Below are positions 1-6,094 of a DNA stretch of 6,384 bases, piece by piece. Under the pieces are notes generated by a model. The model ran no database searches. It had not been told where the DNA came from and worked only from the letters and a program-made list of their open reading frames with translations. The DNA is from DATDOY01 sp035293045 (GTDB lineage: Bacteria; Actinomycetota; Acidimicrobiia; IMCC26256; JACPCJ01): assembly GCA_035293045.1 (NCBI GenBank), contig DATDOY010000086.1, forward strand, positions 1-6,384, given 5' to 3'. Made by a program: the position numbers and the translations under genes. The first letter of the stretch is position 1. The number at the start of each line of letters is the position of its first letter.

Positions 1-15
1 GGAACCCCCCTGGCG

Positions 16-44
16 CCCCCTGGTGAAAGTCACCCACAGTGGGG
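16..44. other. Bulged stem-loop in the leader
   Basis: An inner perfect stem GGTGA (22-26) / TCACC (30-34) closes a three-base loop. An outer stem pairs CCCCCT (16-21) with AGTGGGG (38-44), with one bulged T and a three-base bulge. No T-run follows, so it is not a classical intrinsic terminator. High-GC actinobacteria often use tailless hairpins, so it could end a gene upstream of the window. It could equally be a chance fold of C- and G-rich DNA. The 5' arm also contains a direct repeat of CCCCCTGG at 6-13 and 16-23, spaced ten bases apart. Confidence 0.3.
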
Positions 45-47
45 TAC

Positions 48-77
48 TTGCCACAACCCATGCCAATGCGATAGGAA
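48..77 (+). promoter_or_regulatory. Weak promoter-like hexamer pair upstream of the sigma factor
   Basis: TTGCCA (48-53) resembles a -35 element. TAGGAA (72-77), after an 18-base spacer, loosely resembles a -10 element. The -35 match is good and the -10 match is poor. It is the best pair seen in the leader by eye, but GC-rich actinobacterial promoters are hard to recognise and this may be chance. Confidence 0.2.
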
Positions 78-85
78 TGACCTAG

Positions 86-421
86 CCCGGATACACGAAG
101 AAGAAGAAGCAGGAGCCAACGCCGTCTCCGTCGAACACAGCGCCGCCGGGTCACGCGTACGTTCGAGCACAAGGGGGAGCGTTGGCCGAGGGGCGGGGCG
201 GTCGTCATGGATCGCCGAGGGTGGAGAACTGGCGCCGGTCCGCCGTCGCGGCGGGGCATGGCGCAGCGGAGCGTGGGGTCGATCTGACCGAGACGTCCGC
301 CCCCTCTGACCAGGACCTTTGGAAATCCCTCGAAAATTCCGAATTTCTGCGCGACGTCCCCCCGCCCCGGGTGTGGATGCGGAAAATCACCACCAGTTCT
401 TCTCCGGGGGGCGGAGTCAAG
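86..421 (+). other. Leader / possible 5' extension of the sigma gene
   Basis: The reading frame of the sigma factor is open back to a TTG at 182, which is preceded by a G-rich run (173-179) only two bases away. Codon use across 182-421 is poor: it includes AGG, CGT, GGA, AAA and TTT and lacks the strong G/C third-position bias that sets in around 458. The encoded stretch matches no family known to me. A patch around 318-347 is noticeably AT-richer than its surroundings and has a short imperfect inverted repeat (GAAAATT / AATTTC). I read the stretch as mostly untranslated leader, possibly with control sites, but translation from 182 cannot be excluded. No other gene is seen here. Confidence 0.4.
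413..416 (+). promoter_or_regulatory. Ribosome binding site deciding the sigma factor start
   Basis: GGAG lies five bases upstream of a GTG at 422, which is ideal spacing. The competing TTG at 182 has its purine run too close, and the ATGs at 377 and 545 have no visible Shine-Dalgarno sequence. This supports 422 as the start. Confidence 0.45.
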
Positions 422-1735
422 GTGGCAGAACAATTTTGGGGGGCGGGAAGTGGGCAGGTGGGCGACACCGTCGTCGCGCCCTTCCCCGAGGACGGTTTCG
501 ACCTCGGCGACGCTGGCGCCGAAACGGCGGACTCCGGCCCCCTGATGCAGCGCTCGGCCGAGATCGATCTCGACCTCGAAGAGGCCTTCGAGCACCGGGC
601 CGAGTTGGTCGAGATCTGCCGCCGCATCGTGGGTGACGCCTCCCTCGCCGAGGACGTCGTCCAGGAGACCTACGTCCAGGCCGTCAGGAACAGCCACAAG
701 CTCGAGCGGCGCGACGGCCTCATGCCCTGGCTCGTGACCGTGGCCACCCGCCGGTCCCTCAACGAGCTCCGGCGGCGCAAGTACTCGACCACCTTCGAAA
801 CGATGCCCGAGCGCGAGACCGCGCCCGAGTTCGACCCGTGTGTCGCGGTGACGCTCACGGACGAGTTTGACCGGGTCAACTCCATCATGAGCACGCTCAC
901 CAACCGTGAGCGCGACCTGCTGATGCGCCAGGTCTACGACGGACTGTCGCTCGTCGAGCTCGCGGAGATCGAAGGTACGACCGCGGCGTCGGTCCGCTCC
1001 GTGCTCTCTCGGGCCCGGGGAAAGCTCCGTGCCGCGCTCGCAGACACCAAGGCTTGGGCGCTCGCCCCCCTCAGTGCCGTGGGCGGCTGGACACGACGCC
1101 GCCTGAGCGCGATCCACGGACGGATCCACGAGGCAGGCCCCATGCTGCCCGCCGGCCAGGAGCGACTCAAGGAACTGCTGGTGGGCGCGGCGTCCGTCGC
1201 TCTCGCCGTCGGCGGCAGCGCCGCTCTCCCCGACGCATCGTCGAGCCCCCTCGGGACTCCCGCGATTGTCGCGCCCGCCATCGACGCCACGCCTGGGCCC
1301 ACCGCCCAGGCGCTCGCTGCCATCGTCGGCTCCCATCCCGCGATGGTCGACGGCTTCGAAGCCGCCGCCCGGGCGTCGGCTGGCACCGCTGGGTCGGGAA
1401 GCGAGTCGTCCGCGGCGTGGGGATCGCCGACCGGTGGGCAGGAATCGGATGGCGACCTGCCGGTCGGCACCGACCTGGACACCAACCCGGACCTCCCCGA
1501 CGGCGGTAGCGACGGCCTGGGAGGCACCCTTCCGCCTCCCCCGGCCCCCGACGACGATCTCAAGGCCCCCGACCCCAACGGGGTTCCGGGCGATCTCCCG
1601 AACGGCGTCCCGACCCCCGATCCGGACGACGCCCCCGACCTTGGTGATCCGACGAACCCCCTCAACGACCTGCCGCAGGATAGTGACGAACTCCTCGAAT
1701 CGGTCGATCCCGAAATCGCCGGTCCCCTGCCGTAG
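422..1735 (+). CDS. ECF-type RNA polymerase sigma factor with C-terminal membrane anchor and Pro/Asp-rich tail
   Basis: An extracytoplasmic-function sigma factor directs RNA polymerase to a small regulon. Numbered from GTG 422 (437 aa), region 2 spans about 57-122 and carries AEDVVQETYVQAVRN and the WLVTVATRRSLNELRRR helix. Region 4 spans about 152-206, with an LSLVELAEIEGTTAASVRS-type helix-turn-helix. Beyond the usual ECF length come a basic segment (WTRRRL), one hydrophobic helix at about 250-270 (LLVGAASVALAVGGSAAL) and a roughly 165-residue tail. The tail is Ala/Gly/Ser-rich, then strongly Pro/Asp-rich, and has no cysteine. Predicted topology is sigma domains inside and tail outside. Fused C-terminal membrane extensions are known in some ECF groups and can replace a separate anti-sigma factor; none is encoded next to this gene. 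The protease gene starts 56 bases downstream, so co-transcription is likely. The sigma identity is secure. The start is uncertain: TTG at 182 would give 517 aa. Confidence 0.88.
   Translation: MAEQFWGAGSGQVGDTVVAPFPEDGFDLGDAGAETADSGPLMQRSAEIDLDLEEAFEHRAELVEICRRIVGDASLAEDVVQETYVQAVRNSHKLERRDGLMPWLVTVATRRSLNELRRRKYSTTFETMPERETAPEFDPCVAVTLTDEFDRVNSIMSTLTNRERDLLMRQVYDGLSLVELAEIEGTTAASVRSVLSRARGKLRAALADTKAWALAPLSAVGGWTRRRLSAIHGRIHEAGPMLPAGQERLKELLVGAASVALAVGGSAALPDASSSPLGTPAIVAPAIDATPGPTAQALAAIVGSHPAMVDGFEAAARASAGTAGSGSESSAAWGSPTGGQESDGDLPVGTDLDTNPDLPDGGSDGLGGTLPPPPAPDDDLKAPDPNGVPGDLPNGVPTPDPDDAPDLGDPTNPLNDLPQDSDELLESVDPEIAGPLP
1574..1612 (+). repeat. GVPxDxPNGVP motif in the sigma factor tail
   Basis: This encodes PNGVPGDLPNGVP in the predicted outer tail of the sigma factor. 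It is itself a near-tandem repeat of NGVP. It matches a motif in the downstream protease (1951-1989) at 10 of 13 residues and about 28 of 39 bases. Confidence 0.6.
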
Positions 1736-1791
1736 CAGGAACCTCGCCCGAGCCCCACGAAACCTTCAGGCATGCAACCCGAGGCAACCAC

Positions 1792-2691
1792 ATGAACCGA
1801 GGCCTCCTGAGCACGATCCGCCGCCGCGGCGTCGCCGCGACCCTCGCGATCGTCGCGAGCCTCTCGGGCACGGTGCTTGGCGTCACTCCCTCGCTCGCGG
1901 CCGCGGAGCCGGCGGCCGAGCCGCAGCCGCTCATCGTCAAATTGGCCGGGCCCGAGGGCGTGCCCAGCGACGTGCCCAACGGCGTCCCCCTCCCCGTGCC
2001 GTACGGCGATCTGGGGCCGGGAACACCCCTCGTCATCACCCGGCCCGACGGCACGTGGGGCTGCACGGCCAACTTCATTTGGCGGAGCGGAGGCACGAAG
2101 TATCTGGGGACGGCCGGCCACTGTCTCTTCCCCACGCCGTCGCGGATACAGGCATGCGTGAGCGGCTGCGTGTTCGGGGTCACCTCGGGAGCCGTGCTCA
2201 GCCCGCTCGTCGACGTCTGCAACCTCAACTGCAGCTTCCCCGTCATCGCGAACGGCGGGGTCGGCAACGACTTCGGGCTCATCGGGCTCGCCAATTCCAC
2301 CAGCACGCTCCGATACACGGTCCCCGTCTTCGGTGGGCCGGTTGGCTCGATCGCGCTCACCGCGGGCCAGCCGGTCTGCTACTACGGCAACGGACTCGGC
2401 GTCGGCGAGGTCTTTGCGACGAAGGCTCGCGTCGCGATCGGGGCCGGGGCGACCGCCAACGCGTGGTACGCGGACGGCGCGGCCAGCCTCGGCGACTCAG
2501 GCGCTCCCGTCGTCAAATGCGACCCGCACACGAGCGACGCCATCCGAGGGAGCGCCGCCATCGGTATCGAGACCCATGGCCCGTGCGCGTCGGTGATTCC
2601 GGCGCGCACGATGTGCGGAACGACGGTCGCACGGGCGATCGGACTCGCGGCCAGTTCGGGCTTGTCGATCTCCATCGCCGAGGGCTCCTGA
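1792..2691 (+). CDS. Secreted trypsin/chymotrypsin-fold serine protease (S1 family)
   Basis: This is a 299-aa exported endopeptidase. The ATG at 1792 has a GAGG (1781-1784) seven bases upstream. Residues 1-38 form a signal peptide: basic start with RRR, a hydrophobic core, and cleavage probably near the SLAAAEP stretch. A short Pro-rich propeptide or spacer (about 40-75) contains PEGVPSDVPNGVP. The catalytic domain shows the triad His110 (GTAGHC), Asp160 (GNDFGLIGL) and Ser236 (GDSGAPV). Ten cysteines (91, 111, 122, 126, 143, 147, 196, 243, 265, 275) suggest up to five disulfides, consistent with an extracellular enzyme. The protein looks complete and active. The substrate is unknown. Its position between the sigma gene (56-base gap) and the membrane-protein gene (31-base gap), and the motif shared with the sigma tail, suggest a role in the same process. 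Part of its 5' half is duplicated at 6095-6178. Confidence 0.9.
   Translation: MNRGLLSTIRRRGVAATLAIVASLSGTVLGVTPSLAAAEPAAEPQPLIVKLAGPEGVPSDVPNGVPLPVPYGDLGPGTPLVITRPDGTWGCTANFIWRSGGTKYLGTAGHCLFPTPSRIQACVSGCVFGVTSGAVLSPLVDVCNLNCSFPVIANGGVGNDFGLIGLANSTSTLRYTVPVFGGPVGSIALTAGQPVCYYGNGLGVGEVFATKARVAIGAGATANAWYADGAASLGDSGAPVVKCDPHTSDAIRGSAAIGIETHGPCASVIPARTMCGTTVARAIGLAASSGLSISIAEGS
1951..1989 (+). repeat. GVPxDxPNGVP motif near the mature N-terminus of the protease
   Basis: This encodes PEGVPSDVPNGVP (residues 54-66), between the signal peptide and the catalytic domain. It is the counterpart of the motif at 1574-1612 in the sigma factor tail. Both are placed outside the membrane in the predicted topologies. 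Confidence 0.6.
2026..2109 (+). repeat. Direct repeat, left part, copy 1 (inside the protease gene)
   Basis: These 84 bases align without gaps to 6095-6178 with seven mismatches by hand count (about 92% identity). They encode the protease segment from PLVITRPDG to YLG, just before the catalytic histidine. Similarity fades abruptly upstream of 2026. Confidence 0.9.
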
Positions 2692-2722
2692 CCACTCCGC
2701 CCGCATCACGCCGAGCGACGCC

Positions 2723-3349
2723 GTGACATCAGGCCGGAGCACGCGGCACACGGTCGTGGCGCTCCTCGTGGCGGGGGTGGCGGTCGTTGCGATCGTGATC
2801 GTCCTGCTCGTCGCCGGCGACGACGGCGCCCGCGACTCAAGGGCGCTGCCGGCCCAGTCCCCGTATCCCCGGTACCACCGGGTTTCCGACGATTCGGGTG
2901 CGATCGAGGTCGACGTCCCGGTCGCGTGGCGGGAGGTGAGCGGGGCTCCGCTCGACACCGGCGCGTCGGGGCACGACCCCTACGTCCAGGCTTCTTCGGA
3001 CCTCGACGCGTACCGTCACGGCTTCGACACGGCCGGCCTCGAGATCCTCGTGGTCGAGTCGTCCCGGGTGGGCGAAGACCACTCCCGCCTCCTCGCCGAG
3101 ATCGCGGCGCGTTCCGAAACCGCCGACTGCACAGAAGAGGAGCCGCGCCAGGCATTTGACCAGCGCGGCTTCGAGGGCTTTTTGGATGTCTTCAGTGACT
3201 GTGGGCCGAATCACGCGCAACTGTGGCTGGTGGCAGCCGCCCCACGCGACACGGACAGGGGGGTGGTGGTGGTCGGAATCAAAGTGCTGACAACCGCCGA
3301 CCGTGAGGCCGCTGAGCGGGCGCTGTCGACCTTCACGGTGACGGGGTAG
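2723..3349 (+). CDS. Small membrane-anchored protein with extracytoplasmic domain, unknown function
   Basis: This is a 208-aa protein from GTG 2723. The Shine-Dalgarno sequence is weak, so the start is less certain than the frame. Residues 10-31 form one strongly hydrophobic helix after a short basic N-terminus, predicting an N-in/C-out anchor. The rest is a soluble domain with an alternating strand/helix look: a IEVDVPVAW strand, a SSDLDAYRHGFDTAGLEILVV stretch, a helix, then ADC and SDCG (Cys136 and Cys160, a likely disulfide), and a final strand-helix ending STFTV. From memory, domains of this style occur fused behind trypsin-like or other surface domains in actinobacteria. I cannot name the family, and no catalytic residues are evident. 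The gene follows the protease by 31 bases, so it probably belongs to the same transcript and may help anchor, sense with or inhibit the protease. Its 3' third is duplicated at 6180-6376. Confidence 0.75.
   Translation: MTSGRSTRHTVVALLVAGVAVVAIVIVLLVAGDDGARDSRALPAQSPYPRYHRVSDDSGAIEVDVPVAWREVSGAPLDTGASGHDPYVQASSDLDAYRHGFDTAGLEILVVESSRVGEDHSRLLAEIAARSETADCTEEEPRQAFDQRGFEGFLDVFSDCGPNHAQLWLVAAAPRDTDRGVVVVGIKVLTTADREAAERALSTFTVTG
3149..3349 (+). repeat. Direct repeat, right part, copy 1 (3' end of the membrane-protein gene)
   Basis: These bases align to 6180-6376, up to and including the stop codon, at roughly 92% identity by hand. The second copy lacks one base (near 6251-6255) and three bases (near 6290). 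Weak similarity may run on past the stop codon (3351-3358 against 6377-6384, 6 of 8). Confidence 0.9.
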
Positions 3350-3404
3350 GGCCGGCAGAGCGCGCCCGCAGGCAACCGCTCGGCGTGAACCGACCCGCTG
3401 GCTC

Positions 3405-3428
3405 CGACGGCTGAGTCTGCGTCCGTCG
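3405..3428. terminator. Weak inverted repeat after the sigma-protease trio
   Basis: CGACGG (3405-3410) can pair with CCGTCG (3423-3428) across a 12-base loop, 55 bases after the stop codon of the membrane-protein gene. There is no T-tract and the stem is short, so this is only a possible tailless terminator. The remainder of 3350-3518 shows no gene and no clear promoter. Confidence 0.15.
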
Positions 3429-3518
3429 CGCTCGCCCGCCGGTGTGGGCTGCGTCGAAAAGGGATCGGGAATCGCGCGACCTCCCCGGCATTCGAGTGTG
3501 GATGGGTTCGTGGAGCAC

Positions 3519-6080
3519 ATGGTGCATGTTCCCGAGAACCCAACCGAAGTCGTCATCCTCTGCGGTGGCAGGGGGACCCGGGCCTACCCCGACACGCTCG
3601 AGCTGCCGAAACCCCTGCTGCCCGTCGGCGGCCTCCCCATCGTCGAGCACGTGATGCGGATCTTCGCCCGCCAAGGCCACCGGCGCTTCATTCTCGCCAC
3701 CGGGTACCTCGGGGACATGATCGAGCAGCGGTATTCGAGTCAATCGCCGGACGGACACCCGCTCGAGGGCTGCGAGATCGTCGTCGTGGACACGGGCGAC
3801 GAGACCGAGACCGGAGAGCGAGTGCGGCTGGCCGCACAGCACGTCGAGGGCGACCGCTTCTTCGCCACCTACGCAGACGGCGTCGGCGACGTCGACGTGA
3901 ACGAACTCCTCGCCGAACACCGCGCCAGCGGGGCGCTCGCCACGGTGACGACCGTCCCGCTGCCGTCGCAGTACGGCGTACTCGAATCGACCGACGACGG
4001 CCGCATCACGCGCTTCCGTGAGAAGCCGCGCCTCCAAGAACACTGGATCAACGGCGGGTTCTTCGTCTTCGAGAAGACGGCGCTCGCGCATTGGGAGGGC
4101 GAGGTCCTCGAACAGGACGTCCTCCCCGCGCTGGCCCAGGTCGGCGGGCTCTACGCCTACCGCCACGTCGGCTTCTGGAAGTCGATGGATACCTACAAGG
4201 ACCGACAGGAACTCGACTCCCTCGCCCGCGGTGCCACGCCTCCGTGGCACGCGACGGAGATCTCGCTCCCGCTGCTGGAAACGGCAATGGCGGCGAGCTC
4301 CGCGGCGGCCACCGAGGCGGCGGGGGAGTCAAGATCGGCGCTCGCACTGGTTGGGGAAGGTCCGGGGTCAGACCCACGTCCACCGGCCTTGCAGCAGTAC
4401 GGGACGCCGAGCGCGGCGGCCGAGGGGGCGGCACCGGCTCCCACCGGCCGTCGCGCAACCATCGACATGCTCACCGGCCCTCCGGGTACCGACCTGGTCA
4501 CGGGCAAGCGGGCCAACGGAACAGGAAACGGCAAGGGAGCGCACGACAGCGATCGAGGGGGAACGGCGCAGGGCAATGGCACCGGGAACGGCGGCGTCAC
4601 CGACACCGTGACGCTCGCCGCTCCCGGTGTCGTCAACGACGTGGCCCCGTCGCCCGCCTTCCGACCGCCGCCCCGGCGGGCCGCCGGGCGCCGGCTCAGC
4701 GTCGTCACGTTTCTCACCATGGTCGTGGACTTCATCGCCGTCGTGGCTACGTACGGGTTCGTGGGGTCGATCGAGGGTGGATCCCTCGGCGCCCGGCTCG
4801 TCGGCGGCGACCGCCCGGAGCTGCTGCTGACCGTCCCCGTGTGGATCGCGTGCATGGCCGTCTACGGGCTCTACGACCGCCCCCGTCTCGTCGCGGGGTC
4901 GGAGGAAGCGCGGCGCCTGTTCCACGCCGTCGCGATCGGGGCCGTCGCCATGGTCCTCGTCACCTTCGCGTGGAACAACGACGTGGGCCGCTCGTACGTC
5001 GCCGTGCTCGCGCTCGCCATTGTCGCCACCGTCGGAGCGGGCCGTGTGCTCGCCCGCGCCGTCGTGCAACTGCTCGCCGCCCGGGGGATCATCGGCACAC
5101 GGGTCCTCGTCATCGGGACTAACCACGAGGCGCACGCCATCGCCCGCACGCTCGACCGCAAGCGCTGGCTCGGGTACGCCCCCGTGGGCCTCATCGAGAC
5201 CCGCAACGGCCACACCGATGACACCACGGGCTTCCCGGTCGTCGGGCACGTGAAAGACGTCGTGGACGCGGTGCGCGAGACCGACGCCGGCGCCGTCATC
5301 GTGGCAGCGACGGCGATGGAGCCGGACTGTTTGAACAAGCTCTGCGACACCCTCCAGACGCTGAGGGTCGATGTGCGGGTGTCGGCCGGGCTGCCGCAGA
5401 TCTCGGCGTCACGGGTGTCGGTGGAGCCCCTCGACGGCCTCGCCGTCCTGTCGGTCAAGCCCGGCAACCGCCTGTCCCGTGGTCAGACGATCTCCAAGCG
5501 GGCCGTGGACATCGTCGTGAGCAGCCTGCTCCTCCTCCTCGCGCTCCCGCTGATCGGCGCGCTCGCGATGCTCGTCCGAGCCACGAGCAAGGGCCCCGCC
5601 CTCTTTCGTCAAGTGCGCGTTGGCTCCGGCGGCAAGCCGTTCGTGCTCTACAAGCTACGAACGATGTCGGCGGACGCCGAGGACCGCGTCGTCGACCTGC
5701 GGGACAAGAACACTGCCGAGGGCCTCCTGTTCAAGATCGACAACGACCCGAGGGTCACCCGAATCGGCCGCTCGCTCCGCCGGTGGGGACTCGACGAGCT
5801 GCCCCAGCTGTTCAACGTCCTCCGTGGCGACATGAGCCTCGTCGGTCCTCGCCCCCCGCTCCCCTCTGAGGCCCGCCGGTACGACGAGTGGGTTCGCGGC
5901 CGCCTTGACGTCAAGCCGGGTATCACGGGCCTGTGGCAGGTCAACGGCGGGCACACGCTTCGCTTCGACGACTACGTCCGCTTCGACCTGTTCTACGTGG
6001 AGAACTGGTCGGTCGCGCTCGACTTCTACATCCTCGCTCGCACCCTCCCCGCCCTGGTCTTCAGGCGGGGAATGACCTAG
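3519..6080 (+). CDS. Fusion of glucose-1-phosphate cytidylyltransferase-like domain and polyprenyl-phosphate glycosylphosphotransferase
   Basis: Two enzymes share one uninterrupted frame (853 aa from ATG 3519). Residues 10-250 resemble RfbF-type glucose-1-phosphate cytidylyltransferases, which make CDP-glucose: GGRGTR (16-21), PKPLLPVGG, TYADGVGDVD (117-126), EKP (168-170), WINGGFF (176-182) and FWKSMDT (219-225). About 250-392 is a low-complexity linker rich in Ala, Gly, Asn and Thr. The rest is a full-size bacterial sugar transferase (WbaP/CpsE type): four membrane helices (near 393, 435, 467 and 493), a Rossmann-like domain (GTRVLVIGT, 526-534), a fifth hydrophobic segment (662-687), YKLRTM (711-716), the catalytic LDELPQ (Asp759-Glu760), VGPRPP and KPGITGLWQVNG (799-810). 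That family moves a sugar-1-phosphate onto a polyprenyl phosphate, starting surface glycan assembly. The start is uncertain: GGAG at 3512-3515 sits close to ATG 3519 and six bases from GTG 3522, and the frame is open to GTG 3444. True sugar and nucleotide specificity are unknown. Confidence 0.92.
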   Translation: MVHVPENPTEVVILCGGRGTRAYPDTLELPKPLLPVGGLPIVEHVMRIFARQGHRRFILATGYLGDMIEQRYSSQSPDGHPLEGCEIVVVDTGDETETGERVRLAAQHVEGDRFFATYADGVGDVDVNELLAEHRASGALATVTTVPLPSQYGVLESTDDGRITRFREKPRLQEHWINGGFFVFEKTALAHWEGEVLEQDVLPALAQVGGLYAYRHVGFWKSMDTYKDRQELDSLARGATPPWHATEISLPLLETAMAASSAAATEAAGESRSALALVGEGPGSDPRPPALQQYGTPSAAAEGAAPAPTGRRATIDMLTGPPGTDLVTGKRANGTGNGKGAHDSDRGGTAQGNGTGNGGVTDTVTLAAPGVVNDVAPSPAFRPPPRRAAGRRLSVVTFLTMVVDFIAVVATYGFVGSIEGGSLGARLVGGDRPELLLTVPVWIACMAVYGLYDRPRLVAGSEEARRLFHAVAIGAVAMVLVTFAWNNDVGRSYVAVLALAIVATVGAGRVLARAVVQLLAARGIIGTRVLVIGTNHEAHAIARTLDRKRWLGYAPVGLIETRNGHTDDTTGFPVVGHVKDVVDAVRETDAGAVIVAATAMEPDCLNKLCDTLQTLRVDVRVSAGLPQISASRVSVEPLDGLAVLSVKPGNRLSRGQTISKRAVDIVVSSLLLLLALPLIGALAMLVRATSKGPALFRQVRVGSGGKPFVLYKLRTMSADAEDRVVDLRDKNTAEGLLFKIDNDPRVTRIGRSLRRWGLDELPQLFNVLRGDMSLVGPRPPLPSEARRYDEWVRGRLDVKPGITGLWQVNGGHTLRFDDYVRFDLFYVENWSVALDFYILARTLPALVFRRGMT

Positions 6081-6094
6081 AAACCACCGCGCCG

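Noticed and set aside
74..85. GGAATGACCTAG shared with the end of the fused glycan gene (6069-6080), hinting at another transferase gene end at the window start
   Set aside because: The match is only 12 bases, about what chance allows in a window this size, and the codons upstream do not resemble the transferase C-terminus.
319..636. 105-aa plus-strand frame starting in the leader
   Set aside because: It overlaps the sigma domain in another frame and is Arg-rich without any motif.
934..2121. 395-aa open frame on the minus strand opposite the sigma and protease genes
   Set aside because: It runs antisense across two clear genes, has Ser/Arg/Gly-rich composition typical of GC-rich shadows, and shows no recognisable motif.
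1266..2726. 486-aa plus-strand frame spanning the sigma tail and the protease
   Set aside because: It is an alternative frame of two real genes, and its Arg/Pro-rich product resembles no protein.
3333..4250. 305-aa minus-strand frame opposite the cytidylyltransferase domain
   Set aside because: It is a shadow of a strongly supported coding domain on the other strand, with no motif and no ribosome binding site.
4091..5122. 343-aa Arg-rich frame inside the glycan fusion gene
   Set aside because: It is out of frame with a domain-supported gene and has typical GC-rich frame-shadow composition.
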